From the NCBI RefSeq assembly GCF_010731295.1, contig NZ_AP022579.1, positions 4,216,001 to 4,280,000 of the forward strand: a stretch of DNA of 64,000 nucleotides, read 5' to 3'. The notes under the pieces were generated by a model that was not told the origin of the DNA, made no database searches, and was given only the letters and a program-made list of their open reading frames with translations. How positions within the stretch are numbered: the stretch's first letter is position 1; each line of letters starts with the position of its first letter. This DNA is from Mycolicibacterium boenickei (lineage in GTDB: Bacteria; Actinomycetota; Actinomycetes; Mycobacteriales; Mycobacteriaceae). Shown in pieces: positions 1 to 8,477 of this stretch. Made by a program: the position numbers and the translations under genes.

Positions 1-57
1 ACATGCTCGGTGGCAGCCGGCGGTATCGCGATAGCAGGCCCGGCATACCGGTGCCCG

Positions 58-957
58 TCACAGGTGGGCGGCCCGCGCCGCGGGTGAGCTCGCCAGGTAG
101 GCGACCGCCTGGGCCGTCGACCCCATCTCCTCGGGAGAGAAGCCGGGCCGGCAGTAGGCCAGGGTGTTGGAACCGAACATCCGGGAGAACTTCGGCAGCA
201 GTCCCAGCTTGGAATCACGCATACGCATCTTGTTCATGCGCCACCAGCCGATGTCGAGGGTCGGGTCACTCTTGACCATCGCCCAGCAGCCGCGCTGGAA
301 GAACAGGTACACCGCGGTCGCGGCGATCGACATCGCCCGCACCCGGCTGAAATAGCTGTCCTGGAAGTACACCGCGACATCGTGGGCGACGCTGCGGTGC
401 TCGACCTCCTCGGCGCCGTGCCAGCGGAACAGGTCGGTCATCGTCGCGTCGGCGTCGTGGTCCTCCCACGCGCAGTTCAGCACGAAGTCGCCCAGCACCG
501 CCGTGTAGTGCTCGATCGCGGCGATGAGCCACAACCGGTCGCACAGGTTGGCCAGCCTGCGGCGCGGATCGGGGGAGTCCGACGGTGCCAGCGTCTTGGT
601 GAACACGTGCTCCACCAGAGACAGCACCGGCTGGTAATCCACCCCGTGGTTGGTCAGGAACTCGTCGAGCACCTGATCGTGGGTCTCGGCGTGGGTGGCC
701 TCCTGGCCGATGAAGCCACGCATGTCGTCGGCGAGCTTGGGATCGCGCACGTACGGCAGCGCTTCGTTGAACGTCGCGACGAACCAGTGCTCGGCCACCG
801 GCAGGACCACGTTGAACAGGTTCACCATCGACGAGGCCACGGGATGGCCGGGGATCCAGTGCAACGGGATGTCGTCGAGATCGAAGTGCACCTTCCGGGC
901 CTGGATCTGTACCGGGCCCGGGTCGATCTCATGGTCGAACCGCAACGGACGCAACAT
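58..957 (-). CDS. PF10118-type predicted metal-dependent hydrolase
   Basis: A 299-residue protein of the uncharacterised PF10118 family, which is annotated as metal-dependent hydrolase and looks like a ferritin-type diiron helical bundle. What shows this: histidine/glutamate motifs typical of diiron sites are spread through the chain, EATHAETHD around residue 88, AIEHY around 150 and GAEEVEHR around 180. There is no signal peptide. The start is ATG with GGGAGG upstream, and a TACACT element on the same strand at 992-997 could be the -10. The substrate is unknown; oxygen-dependent lipid chemistry would fit the fold but is only inference. The 57 bases between its stop codon and the window edge show nothing recognisable. 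Confidence 0.75.
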   Translation of the reverse strand: MLRPLRFDHEIDPGPVQIQARKVHFDLDDIPLHWIPGHPVASSMVNLFNVVLPVAEHWFVATFNEALPYVRDPKLADDMRGFIGQEATHAETHDQVLDEFLTNHGVDYQPVLSLVEHVFTKTLAPSDSPDPRRRLANLCDRLWLIAAIEHYTAVLGDFVLNCAWEDHDADATMTDLFRWHGAEEVEHRSVAHDVAVYFQDSYFSRVRAMSIAATAVYLFFQRGCWAMVKSDPTLDIGWWRMNKMRMRDSKLGLLPKFSRMFGSNTLAYCRPGFSPEEMGSTAQAVAYLASSPAARAAHL

Positions 958-1053
958 CGAGAGCCTCCCTGGGATGAGTGGACTCTCAGCAGTGTACGGA
1001 TTTAGGTGGGAACGGCGGTACCGGGTGGCCCCTTTCGGGGCGCCCGCTTCGGG

Positions 1054-1464
1054 TCAGGCCGGCGGCGGCGTGCCCGCGCCAGGTGCCCCGGCGATCGGGA
1101 CCACCGGGGTCGGCGTCACCGTGGTCACCCCGTTGCTGCCGACCCTCGGGCCGCCCGGGACCGCTGATTCGGCGCCCTGTTCGGCGGCTGCCTCGCTGCA
1201 ATCCAGCATCAGGATCATCTTGCCGCTGGAGTTGACCTTCTGAGAGTCCACCAGGCACTCCGCCTGCGGCAGGGCGCTACCGAACGAGCCACCGAAGGTG
1301 GCCTTGATGCCCTGGCTCTTCAGGATCGCCAGCGCCTTCATATAAGGCTCCCCGACGACGTTGACCGAGGCTGCGCTCGGCTGCGAGGTGGCCGTGCCTG
1401 CGGCCAACATGGCGATCGAACCGGCGGCAAGCAGGCCACCGCCGAGCGCAACAAGCTTCTTCAC
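1054..1464 (-). CDS. Small secreted protein with PASTA-like segment
   Basis: A 136-residue exported protein. Residues 1-28 form a classic signal peptide (lysine pair, hydrophobic core, Ala-rich end). The mature part starts with a stretch shaped like a PASTA repeat (VVGEPYMKALAILKSQGI followed by a cysteine-bearing strand) and ends in a Pro/Gly/Ala-rich tail. Two cysteines (in AECLVD and LDCSE) could form a disulphide bond. Start codon is GTG with GGAG a few bases upstream. Mycobacteria carry many such small secreted proteins without known function; a PASTA-like fold suggests cell-wall contact, but one degenerate repeat is weak evidence. Confidence 0.7.
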   Translation of the reverse strand: MKKLVALGGGLLAAGSIAMLAAGTATSQPSAASVNVVGEPYMKALAILKSQGIKATFGGSFGSALPQAECLVDSQKVNSSGKMILMLDCSEAAAEQGAESAVPGGPRVGSNGVTTVTPTPVVPIAGAPGAGTPPPA

Positions 1465-1543
1465 GTGAACTCCGTCAGTCGGGTGCGGTTGCGAACATAT
1501 CGCAGCAGTGACGAATGTGAAACCGGAGAAGACGCCTTGCGCG

Positions 1544-3679
1544 TTACATCCCGGTCCGGCCCGGGTGGCCGGTGATCGTCGACATCACGTCGCACAACGC
1601 CGCCGCCCGCGGGTCGGTGAACACGTCCTCGACGAGTAGCCGCCTGCCGTCCGGACCGGCCAGTGGTATCCGCCAATTCGGGTATTCGTCGGTGGTGCCG
1701 GGCTGATTCTGGGTGCGCATGTCGCCGACCGCGTCGGCCAGCGACAGCGCCAGCAGTCTCGACGGGGTGCGGCCCAGATAGCGGTACAGCGCCGCCACGA
1801 CCTGATCGGTGTCCGCATCGGCTCCGAGCAGTCCGACCCGGCGCAACTCGTCGAGCCAGGCGGCCTGGGCGGTGCGGTCCGCCGCCAGTTCCTGGTCCAC
1901 CGGCCGGGTGAGCAAGCCCAGTTGCTCGCGCAACCGGACGTGCTCACCGGCGAGATAGCCGGAAGTTGGCGGCAGGTCGTGCGTGGTCACCGAGGACAGG
2001 CAGTACTCGCGCCACCGTTCGGCTTGCAGCGGCCCACCGGACTCATCGGACTCGAACCACAGGATCGAGGTGCCGAACAGGCCCCGCTCGTGCAGGTAGT
2101 CACGCACCCACGGCTCGACCGTGCCGAGGTCCTCGCCGACCACGAGGGCGCCGGCGCGGTACGCCTCGAGCGCGATGATGCCGATCATCGCGTCGTGGTC
2201 GTAGCGCACATAGGTGCCCTCGGTGGGTGCGGCCCCCTTCGGGATCCACCACAGCCGGAACATCCCGATGATGTGGTCGATGCGTACCCCGCCGGAATGC
2301 CGCAGCGCCATGTTGACCACGGCCCGGAACGGTTCGTAGGCCTGCTCGACGAGACGGTCCGGCCGCCATGGCGGCTGGGACCAGTCCTGGCCGAGCTGAT
2401 TGAACTCGTCCGGCGGTGCGCCCGCGGTGACGCCGAGCGCCAGCACATCCTGCAGCGCCCAGGCGTCGGCACCGTCGGGATCGACGCCGACCGCCAGGTC
2501 ACTCATGACGCCCAGTTCCATCCCGGCCTGCACCGCGGTGGCCTGGGCGACGGTGAGTTGCTCGTCGAGCAGCCACTGCAACCACCGATGGAAGTCGACC
2601 GCGGGGGCATTGGCCGCCGCGAATGCGGCCACCTCCGGGTTCGCCGGATGCTGCAGCGCGTGGGGCCAGCCGTGCCAGTCCGCGCCGTACTGTTCGGCCA
2701 GCGCGCACCAGATCGCGAAATCGTCGAGGCTGCGACCCTGCCGGTCCCGGTAGGCGGCGTAGGCCACCTCGCGTCCGGCCGAGCGTTCGACCCGGTACAC
2801 CTGCTCGAGCGCGGCGCGTTTGGCCTGCCACGCCCCGTCGCGGTCAATCGTCGGGTTGCGGTCGGCGCGCTTGTTGAGGGCGGTGCGCAGGCCCCGGATC
2901 CGGCCGCGGTGCCGCACCGAGGCGAACTCCGGGATGGCCTCCACCCGCAGGTACAGCGGACTGCCGAAGCGCCGGGAGGTGGGCAGATACGGCGAGGGCT
3001 CCATCGGTGCGGTCGGAGCGGCCGCGTGCAGCGGATTGACCAGGATGAAGGCGGCCCCGTGCTCGGCCGCCGACCACACCGCCAGATCGGTCAGATCGGT
3101 GAGATCTCCTGTGCCCCAAGAGTGTTGCGAACGAACGCTGTAGAGCTGGGCGGCCAGGCCCCAGGCCCGCCGCCGTCCCAGCCGGGTGGGCAGGTCCAAT
3201 GTGGCAGGGGAGATCACCACCGGGGTCTCGGTATCGGACCCGTCGAGCCGCAACCGGTGATAGCCCAGTGGCAGGTCCGCGGGCAGCTCGAACGTGGCCT
3301 CACCCACCAGCCGGTCCCCGAGATCGTATGGCGGCCGGTTGTTCTCCAGCTGCCGCAGGCCGCTGCGTTCGGTGCCGTCTTCGAGGAGCACCGTCAGGTC
3401 CACCGGATCGCCATGGGTGACGTGCACCCAGAAACTCGACGCCACGCCCGCTCGGCCCAGCACGATGGGCGGCAGGGATCGCTGCCAGTATTGGCGGTCG
3501 TGGGCCGCCAATGCGTCGGCCCGCTCCTGTTCGGTGCCTGCCGGTACGCCGAGCGCTTCCAGTACCGCCACCAGCGTCGACTCCGCGACAGCGGTACGCA
3601 GGCCGGTCCAGTCGTCGAACTCGGCGGCCACGCCGTAGCGGCGGGCCAACTCCAGCAGGGCCGATGACGAAGTGGTCAT
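1544..3679 (-). CDS. malQ: 4-alpha-glucanotransferase (amylomaltase)
   Basis: A 711-residue GH77 enzyme that transfers 4-alpha-glucan segments between malto-oligosaccharides in the cytoplasm, part of glycogen/maltodextrin turnover. The GH77 active-site signatures are present in order: the nucleophile in GGVRIDHIIG (about residue 467), the acid/base in VGEDLGTVE (about 516) and the transition-state stabiliser in TTHDLPP (about 566). The extended N-terminal region of about 150 residues before the barrel matches the long actinobacterial MalQ form. The neighbouring lysA-like gene lies 33 bp upstream on the same strand, so co-transcription is possible, without an obvious functional link. Confidence 0.93.
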   Translation of the reverse strand: MTTSSSALLELARRYGVAAEFDDWTGLRTAVAESTLVAVLEALGVPAGTEQERADALAAHDRQYWQRSLPPIVLGRAGVASSFWVHVTHGDPVDLTVLLEDGTERSGLRQLENNRPPYDLGDRLVGEATFELPADLPLGYHRLRLDGSDTETPVVISPATLDLPTRLGRRRAWGLAAQLYSVRSQHSWGTGDLTDLTDLAVWSAAEHGAAFILVNPLHAAAPTAPMEPSPYLPTSRRFGSPLYLRVEAIPEFASVRHRGRIRGLRTALNKRADRNPTIDRDGAWQAKRAALEQVYRVERSAGREVAYAAYRDRQGRSLDDFAIWCALAEQYGADWHGWPHALQHPANPEVAAFAAANAPAVDFHRWLQWLLDEQLTVAQATAVQAGMELGVMSDLAVGVDPDGADAWALQDVLALGVTAGAPPDEFNQLGQDWSQPPWRPDRLVEQAYEPFRAVVNMALRHSGGVRIDHIIGMFRLWWIPKGAAPTEGTYVRYDHDAMIGIIALEAYRAGALVVGEDLGTVEPWVRDYLHERGLFGTSILWFESDESGGPLQAERWREYCLSSVTTHDLPPTSGYLAGEHVRLREQLGLLTRPVDQELAADRTAQAAWLDELRRVGLLGADADTDQVVAALYRYLGRTPSRLLALSLADAVGDMRTQNQPGTTDEYPNWRIPLAGPDGRRLLVEDVFTDPRAAALCDVMSTITGHPGRTGM

Positions 3680-3712
3680 GACACCAATCTTGGTGCCCAG
3701 AGCGCGATCGTG

Positions 3713-4987
3713 TCAGTCGACATCGCGGGCCAGCAGGTCCTCCCAGGTGTCCCGGCGGACCACCAGCCGAGCAGTTCCGTTGTGCGCGAACACAACCGGA
3801 ACGCGACGTGCCCCGTTGTACTGGTTGGACATGGTGTAGCAGTAGGCCCCCGTGACCGGTACCGCCAGCAGGTCACCGACCTTGGGTTCACGTAGGGCCA
3901 CCGCATCGATGAGTTGATCGCCGGATTCGCAATGCCTGCCGACGACGCTGACGGTCTCGCCGCCGCCGACGCGGTTCGCGATGGTCGCCTCGAACCGCTG
4001 CGCCGTCAGCGACACCTCGAGGTTGTCGCCCATCCCGCCGTCCACCGCCACATGGGTGATCAGCCCGCGTTTGACGGTGGTGACGCGGTACAGCGTGCAG
4101 GCGGTGGTCGCGACCATGCTGCGACCGGGCTCGACGATGATGCGGCTGTCCGGCGGCAATAGCGCGCGGGCCTGAGCCACCATCGCCTCGGCGTAGTCAT
4201 CCAGACCCGGCGGGTGTTCGTCATACGTGTAACGCACGCCGAGCCCGCCGCCGAGGTCGTACACGTCGAACGTGCCCAGCGCGGCGATCGGCGCCACCGC
4301 AGCGGCCAGCTGATCGACGTTGAGCAGCTGCGATCCGACGTGGGTGTGCACGCCGTCCAGGCGTAGCCGCGGGCTGGCCTCGATGCGGGCGATCGCCGCC
4401 CGGGCGTCGTCGGGCATCAGGCCGAACTTCGACCCCGCATGTCCGGTGGCCTGCGAGGCGTGCGTGGCGGCGTCGACGCCCGGAATCACCCGCACCAGAC
4501 ATGCTTGCCGGTGGCCGGCTGGCACGATCCGCTCCAGCCGGTCGATGTCGTCGAAGTTGTCGACCACGATCAGCCCGACGCCGCGCCCGACGGCCAGGGT
4601 CAGCTCTTCGTCGGTCTTGGCGTTGCCGTGCAGCACCAGCCGGGCCGGGTCGGCACCGGCCTTGAGCGCGGACAGGATCTCGCCGCCGCCCGCGACATCG
4701 AGGTGCAGGCCTTCGGCCGCCATCACACGTTGAACGGCAGTGCACGGGAAGGACTTCGACGCGAACGCGACATCGCTGCGCGGCCAGCGGTCGCGGAATG
4801 CCGCGAGGTAGTCGGCGGCCCGCTGACGTAAGGCGCCCTCGTCCACCACGATCGCCGGAGTGCCGAACTGCTCGGCGATGGCGTCCAGCCGGCAGCCGCC
4901 CACCATCAGGGTGCCGTCGGAGTCCTGTTGTGTTCCCGGTGGAAACAGGCCGATCAGGTCGTCGGCGGCGGTCTTGCTGATCGTCAC
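3713..4987 (-). CDS. Second diaminopimelate decarboxylase-like PLP enzyme
   Basis: A 424-residue group IV PLP decarboxylase of the LysA family, which would convert meso-diaminopimelate to lysine or act on a related D-amino acid. Visible motifs: PLP-binding lysine K78 in FASKSF, HTHVGSQ, the glycine-rich loop YDLGGGLGVRY, EPGRS, and CESGD with the active-site cysteine contributed across the dimer, followed by GAYCYTMSNQYN. Start codon GTG at 4987. The essential mycobacterial lysA sits beside thrA/hom elsewhere, so this is probably a paralogue. It faces a TetR regulator across a 78-bp gap containing a palindrome, so it may be induced by an unknown signal. Substrate specificity cannot be read from sequence. 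Confidence 0.8.
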   Translation of the reverse strand: MTISKTAADDLIGLFPPGTQQDSDGTLMVGGCRLDAIAEQFGTPAIVVDEGALRQRAADYLAAFRDRWPRSDVAFASKSFPCTAVQRVMAAEGLHLDVAGGGEILSALKAGADPARLVLHGNAKTDEELTLAVGRGVGLIVVDNFDDIDRLERIVPAGHRQACLVRVIPGVDAATHASQATGHAGSKFGLMPDDARAAIARIEASPRLRLDGVHTHVGSQLLNVDQLAAAVAPIAALGTFDVYDLGGGLGVRYTYDEHPPGLDDYAEAMVAQARALLPPDSRIIVEPGRSMVATTACTLYRVTTVKRGLITHVAVDGGMGDNLEVSLTAQRFEATIANRVGGGETVSVVGRHCESGDQLIDAVALREPKVGDLLAVPVTGAYCYTMSNQYNGARRVPVVFAHNGTARLVVRRDTWEDLLARDVD

Positions 4988-5034
4988 CGGTTCAGCGTGC
5001 CACTGGCCGGGCGCGCTCGGGTGCTGTTAGTCTG

Positions 5035-5054
5035 TCTGTAACGATCCTTACAGA
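5035..5054. promoter_or_regulatory. TetR-type operator palindrome between divergent genes
   Basis: The 20-bp dyad TCTGTAACGATCCTTACAGA has 7-bp perfect arms (5035-5041 and 5048-5054), and its centre GATC is also symmetric, leaving one mismatched pair. It sits 11 bp before the GTG start of the TetR gene and 47 bp before the lysA-like gene. Position and symmetry fit the operator of that TetR protein, which would autoregulate and control the divergent gene. Confidence 0.7.
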
Positions 5055-5065
5055 GGTAGGTTCAA

Positions 5066-5674
5066 GTGACGCCCGCATCGACCAGGCGACAACAGCAGGG
5101 CGCGGATTCCCGCGAACAGATCCTCGACGCCACCGAGCGGCTCATGGCCACGCGCGGCTACGCCGCCACCTCGATCAGCGACATCCGCAAAGCCTGCGGA
5201 CTCCCGGCCAGCTCGATCTACTGGCATTTCGGGTCCAAGGACGGCGTGCTCGCCGCGGTGATGGAACGCGGCGCCGACCGCTTCTTCGCGGCCATCCCCA
5301 GCGGCGCGAGCATCGATGACCAGCTGGCCGTCCTGGCGGACCTGCAGTCACAGCGCCCCGAGTTCCTCCGCATCCTCTACCTGCTGTCGCTGGAACGTAG
5401 CGATGACCCCACGGTGACCGCGGTGGTGCGCCGGGTGCGCGACACTGCCGTTTCCCGGTTCTCCGCCGCCGTCCGCAGCCAGTTGCCCGCCGCCGTGCCA
5501 CCGTCTCGTGCCCAGCGGGTGGTTGCCGAACTCACCGCGTTCGCCGTCGCGCAATCCGACGGCGTGTTCTTCGCCGGGCACCTCGAGCCCGACAGCGTCG
5601 ACGTGGCCCGCATGTACCAGCGGCTGTGGCAGGCCGTCACGGCCCTCATCCCGATTCTCCTGGAGGAAAAGTGA
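5066..5674 (+). CDS. TetR/AcrR family transcriptional regulator
   Basis: A 202-residue TetR regulator. The N-terminal helix-turn-helix is clear (REQILDATERLMATRGYAA, then SISDIRKACGLPASSIYWHF). The C-terminal ligand domain gives no hint of inducer. Start is GTG at 5066, 12 bases after the operator palindrome at 5035-5054. It overlaps the downstream SDR gene by 4 bp (GTGA), so the two are translationally coupled, and the SDR is the likeliest regulated partner along with the divergent lysA-like gene. Confidence 0.88.
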   Translation: MTPASTRRQQQGADSREQILDATERLMATRGYAATSISDIRKACGLPASSIYWHFGSKDGVLAAVMERGADRFFAAIPSGASIDDQLAVLADLQSQRPEFLRILYLLSLERSDDPTVTAVVRRVRDTAVSRFSAAVRSQLPAAVPPSRAQRVVAELTAFAVAQSDGVFFAGHLEPDSVDVARMYQRLWQAVTALIPILLEEK

Positions 5675-6579
5675 CCGGCAACACCGCGATCATCACCGGC
5701 GCGAACACCGGGCTGGGATTCGAATGCGCCCGCGCGCTCCTGGAATCCGATCGGGGATGGCATGTGGTGCTGGCGGTACGCGACACCGCGCGGGGCTCCG
5801 ACGCGGCAGCGCGGCTCGGCAGTGCCGGACGCACCACCGTCGCAGAACTGGACCTGGCGTCGTTGCGGTCGGTGCGCGATTTCGCCGACACCGTGGCGCG
5901 GCTGGACGTTCCGCCGGTGACCGCCGTGGTGTGCAACGCCGGCCTGCAGCTCGTCGCGGGCACCCAGACCACGGTGGACGGTTACGAGATGACCTGGGGC
6001 GTCAACCATCTCGGCCACTTCGCCCTGGTGCGGCAGATGCTCGACACGTTGACGGCCCCGGCGCGGATCGTGGTGGTCAGCAGCGGCACCCACGACCCGG
6101 ATAGGTTCACGGGTATGCCTGCGCCGCAATACAACTCGGCCGAAACCCTGCTGTACCCGCCGGCGCACGGCCTGACCGGCGAAGAGGGCAGGCGGCGCTA
6201 CACCACCTCCAAGCTGTGCAACATGCTCTTCAGCTATGAGTTGGACCGGCGGCTCGGCCACGGGGCCCGCGGAATCACGGTCAACGCGTTCGACCCGGGC
6301 CTGATGCCGGGATCGGGTCTGGCCAGGGACTACGGGAGCGTCCAGCGGCTGGCCTGGCGCCTGCTCATGCCCGCCCTGCGACTGCTGCCCAATGTGAACA
6401 GCACCAGACGGTCGGGAACCAACCTTGCCGCGCTCGTCGCCGATCCCGCCCTCGAGGGCGTCACCGGGGCGTATTTCGAGGGTGCCCGCCGGATCCGGTC
6501 CTCGCGCGATTCGTACGACGAGGCCAAGGCCTCCGACCTGTGGCAGGTCAGCGAGCGGCTGGTGTCGGCGGTCGGCTAG
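5671..6579 (+). CDS. Short-chain dehydrogenase/reductase
   Basis: A 302-residue classical SDR related to the protochlorophyllide-reductase/retinol-dehydrogenase-like branch. Visible features: Rossmann motif TGANTGLG near the N-terminus, VCNAG, and catalytic Tyr-x3-Lys in YTTSKLCN around residue 186. The chosen start is the GTG at 5671 that overlaps the TetR stop; a longer reading would begin 15 codons upstream inside the TetR gene and before the Rossmann strand, so it is unlikely. It probably reduces or oxidises a lipid-like alcohol/ketone with NADP(H); the actual substrate is unknown. Confidence 0.87.
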   Translation: MTGNTAIITGANTGLGFECARALLESDRGWHVVLAVRDTARGSDAAARLGSAGRTTVAELDLASLRSVRDFADTVARLDVPPVTAVVCNAGLQLVAGTQTTVDGYEMTWGVNHLGHFALVRQMLDTLTAPARIVVVSSGTHDPDRFTGMPAPQYNSAETLLYPPAHGLTGEEGRRRYTTSKLCNMLFSYELDRRLGHGARGITVNAFDPGLMPGSGLARDYGSVQRLAWRLLMPALRLLPNVNSTRRSGTNLAALVADPALEGVTGAYFEGARRIRSSRDSYDEAKASDLWQVSERLVSAVG

Positions 6580-6594
6580 CTTCCCGGATCGCAG

Positions 6595-6600
6595 TAGTGT
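6595..6600 (+). promoter_or_regulatory. -10 element (TAGTGT) for a leaderless MFS mRNA
   Basis: TAGTGT ends 7 nt before the GTG start at 6608, the TANNNT-N6/7-start arrangement of mycobacterial leaderless transcripts. There is no ribosome-binding site in that gap. It lies just after the SDR stop codon. Confidence 0.5.
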
Positions 6601-6607
6601 CGCCTCA

Positions 6608-7852
6608 GTGACATCCGGATCGGTCTCGGCGCAACGCGACATCGTCACGCTGCGCCGAGCCCGGATCGCGGTGGGCGCGCTGTTCCTGACCAACGGGGCG
6701 ATCTTCGCCAATCTGCTGCCGCGCTATCCGGAGATCAAGGCCGATCTACACCTGAGCAACGCGGTGTACGGCGCCGCCGTCGCCGCGTTCTCCGGCGGCG
6801 CACTGGTCGCGGGACTGACCGCGGCGACGCTGATCCGACGTTTCCGCAGTGCCCGCGTGGCGGTCGTCGGCACCGTCGCGCTGGCCGCGTTCGTCGTCGC
6901 AGCCGGCGTCGCGGGCACCCCACTGCTGTTCGCCGCGGCCCTGTTCCTGGCCGGGGCGTGCGATTCCGTCGTCGACGTCGCACAGAACGCGCACGGGCTG
7001 CGGGTGCAACGTGCCCTCGGCCGTTCGATCATCAACTCGCTGCATGCGGTGTGGGCCGCGGGCGCCATCCTCGGCGGGCTCACCGGTGCCGGGACGATCG
7101 CGCTGGGCATCCCGCGCGGCATCCATCTGTCGGCGGTGGCCGTGTTGTTGAGCGCGGTGGCGCTGATCGCCTACCGCTACCTGCTGCCCGGCCCCGACCA
7201 CGACGACCATCCGGCCGCGCACGCCGCGACGCGGACCAGAGCCGGACCGCGGGTGTACCTGATCCTGCTCGCCCTGGTGCTGATCGCGATCGCGGGCGCC
7301 ACGGTCGAGGACGCCGGAAGCTCGTGGGCCACCCTGTATCTGCGCGACTGGCTGCATGCGCCGCCGGCGCTCGCGGTCTTCGGCTACATCGCACTGGTCG
7401 GGTTCATGTTCGTCGGCCGGCTGACCGGCGACCGGCTGGTCGACCGGTTCGGCGAGGCCGCGGTGGCGCGCGCGGGCGGGTTGATCGCCGCCGCCGGCAT
7501 GGGGGCCGCGCTGGCGGTCCCGACCATCACCACCACGATCGCCGGATTCGCGCTGGCGGGCCTCGGGGTGGCCACCCTGGTGCCGGCCGCCATGCATGCC
7601 GCCGATCAGTTGCCCGGGCTGCGGCCGGGCACCGGCCTGACCGTGGTCACCTGGCTCATGCGGGTCGGCTTCTTCGGGGCGCCGCTGCTGGTCGGATTCG
7701 TCGCCGATGCCGCCGGGTTGCGGGCCGGTCTGCTGGCCGTGCCTGCGGCCGGGGTGGTGGCGGTGCTGCTGGCCGGGGTGCTGCCGCGGAAGGGGTCAGT
7801 GCGTGGGCCCGACGCCGGCGAGCTCGATCGTGAACACACCCGACACGATTAG
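6608..7852 (+). CDS. Major facilitator superfamily transporter
   Basis: A 414-residue, roughly 12-helix MFS permease. The segment NLLPRYPEIKADLHLSN after helix 1 resembles the sugar/efflux type members annotated as YbjJ-like. Hydrophobic segments run regularly through the protein with a polar central loop near residue 200. Start is GTG 6608: it gives a normal N-terminus before helix 1 and is preceded at the right distance by a -10 box, whereas the longer open frame would run backwards inside the SDR gene. The last 57 bp overlap, tail to tail, the end of the SMR gene on the other strand. The cargo is unknown. Confidence 0.85.
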   Translation: MTSGSVSAQRDIVTLRRARIAVGALFLTNGAIFANLLPRYPEIKADLHLSNAVYGAAVAAFSGGALVAGLTAATLIRRFRSARVAVVGTVALAAFVVAAGVAGTPLLFAAALFLAGACDSVVDVAQNAHGLRVQRALGRSIINSLHAVWAAGAILGGLTGAGTIALGIPRGIHLSAVAVLLSAVALIAYRYLLPGPDHDDHPAAHAATRTRAGPRVYLILLALVLIAIAGATVEDAGSSWATLYLRDWLHAPPALAVFGYIALVGFMFVGRLTGDRLVDRFGEAAVARAGGLIAAAGMGAALAVPTITTTIAGFALAGLGVATLVPAAMHAADQLPGLRPGTGLTVVTWLMRVGFFGAPLLVGFVADAAGLRAGLLAVPAAGVVAVLLAGVLPRKGSVRGPDAGELDREHTRHD

Positions 7853-8128
7853 TGCGATGCCGAGCATCATCACCGGGGTCAGCGGCTCCTTGAACAGGAA
7901 CCTGGCGATGACCGCGACCAGGGCGACCCCGCACGCGGTCCAGATTCCGTAGGCGATCCCCACCGGCACGCCCAACGACAGCGCCAGCCACAGCAGATAG
8001 AACGACATCACGTAGCCGGCGACCACCGGGGCGATCCACGCCTTGCGACGGAACCCGTCCGAGGCCCGCAGCGCGAGCGTGGCGAACACCTCGACCAGAA
8101 TGGCCCCGGCCAGCGCCAGCCACATCAT
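7796..8128 (-). CDS. SMR-family efflux subunit (second of pair)
   Basis: A 110-residue, four-helix small multidrug resistance protein. It has the conserved membrane glutamate in helix 1 (ALAGAILVEVFATLALRASDG), the GVPVGIAYGIWTACG motif of helix 3 and a hydrophobic helix 4. The ATG start overlaps the stop codon of the preceding SMR gene (ATGA), as in heterodimeric pairs such as EbrAB and YkkCD, so the two products probably form one antiparallel transporter. It overlaps the 3' end of the MFS gene on the opposite strand. Confidence 0.88.
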   Translation of the reverse strand: MMWLALAGAILVEVFATLALRASDGFRRKAWIAPVVAGYVMSFYLLWLALSLGVPVGIAYGIWTACGVALVAVIARFLFKEPLTPVMMLGIALIVSGVFTIELAGVGPTH

Positions 8129-8460
8129 GATTCGGCCTGCCGCGGGTGCGACCCGAGTTCGACCAGCAGCACGCCGGCGATGATCAGACCGATGCCGGCC
8201 ACGATCGGCCAGGTGAACGGATCGCCGAACAGCGCCGCGGCCAGCACGGCCGTCGCGGCGGTGCCCAGCGCACCCCAGATGCCGTACGCGACGCCGACGG
8301 GCATCCCGGCGCGCAACACCAGGGTCAACAGCACGAACGCGGCCAGATAGCCGGTCACCACCAGCACCAGCCATGCCGGGTGGTCCTGGGACGCGCGCAG
8401 CGACAGCGTGGCGCTGACTTCGGTGGCGACGGCCGCCATCAACAACGCCCAGGTCCGCAC
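8125..8460 (-). CDS. SMR-family efflux subunit (first of pair)
   Basis: A 111-residue four-helix SMR protein. It has the helix-1 glutamate (MAAVATEVSATLSLRASQD), the GMPVGVAYGIWGALG motif and an Ala/Val-rich helix 4. Start is GTG 8460; TAAGTT on the same strand (8467-8472) lies 6 nt upstream, predicting a leaderless mRNA. It is the first gene of a two-gene SMR operon. Paired SMR proteins usually differ in loop charge to fix opposite orientations, which fits two non-identical neighbours. Likely substrates are cationic drugs or guanidinium-type compounds; sequence alone does not decide. Confidence 0.88.
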   Translation of the reverse strand: MRTWALLMAAVATEVSATLSLRASQDHPAWLVLVVTGYLAAFVLLTLVLRAGMPVGVAYGIWGALGTAATAVLAAALFGDPFTWPIVAGIGLIIAGVLLVELGSHPRQAES

Positions 8461-8466
8461 CCGACC

Positions 8467-8472
8467 AACTTA
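8467..8472 (-). promoter_or_regulatory. -10 element (TAAGTT) of the SMR operon
   Basis: On the minus strand TAAGTT ends 6 nt before the GTG start at 8460, giving a predicted leaderless transcript for both SMR genes. Confidence 0.5.
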
Positions 8473-8477
8473 TCCGA

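Noticed and set aside
3..275. Open frame at the left edge on the plus strand
   Set aside because: It lies antisense to the PF10118 hydrolase gene and has the Arg/Pro/Ser composition of a high-GC shadow frame.
1922..3667. 581-codon open frame on the plus strand
   Set aside because: It is antisense to malQ, whose catalytic motifs are clear, and has no recognisable domain.
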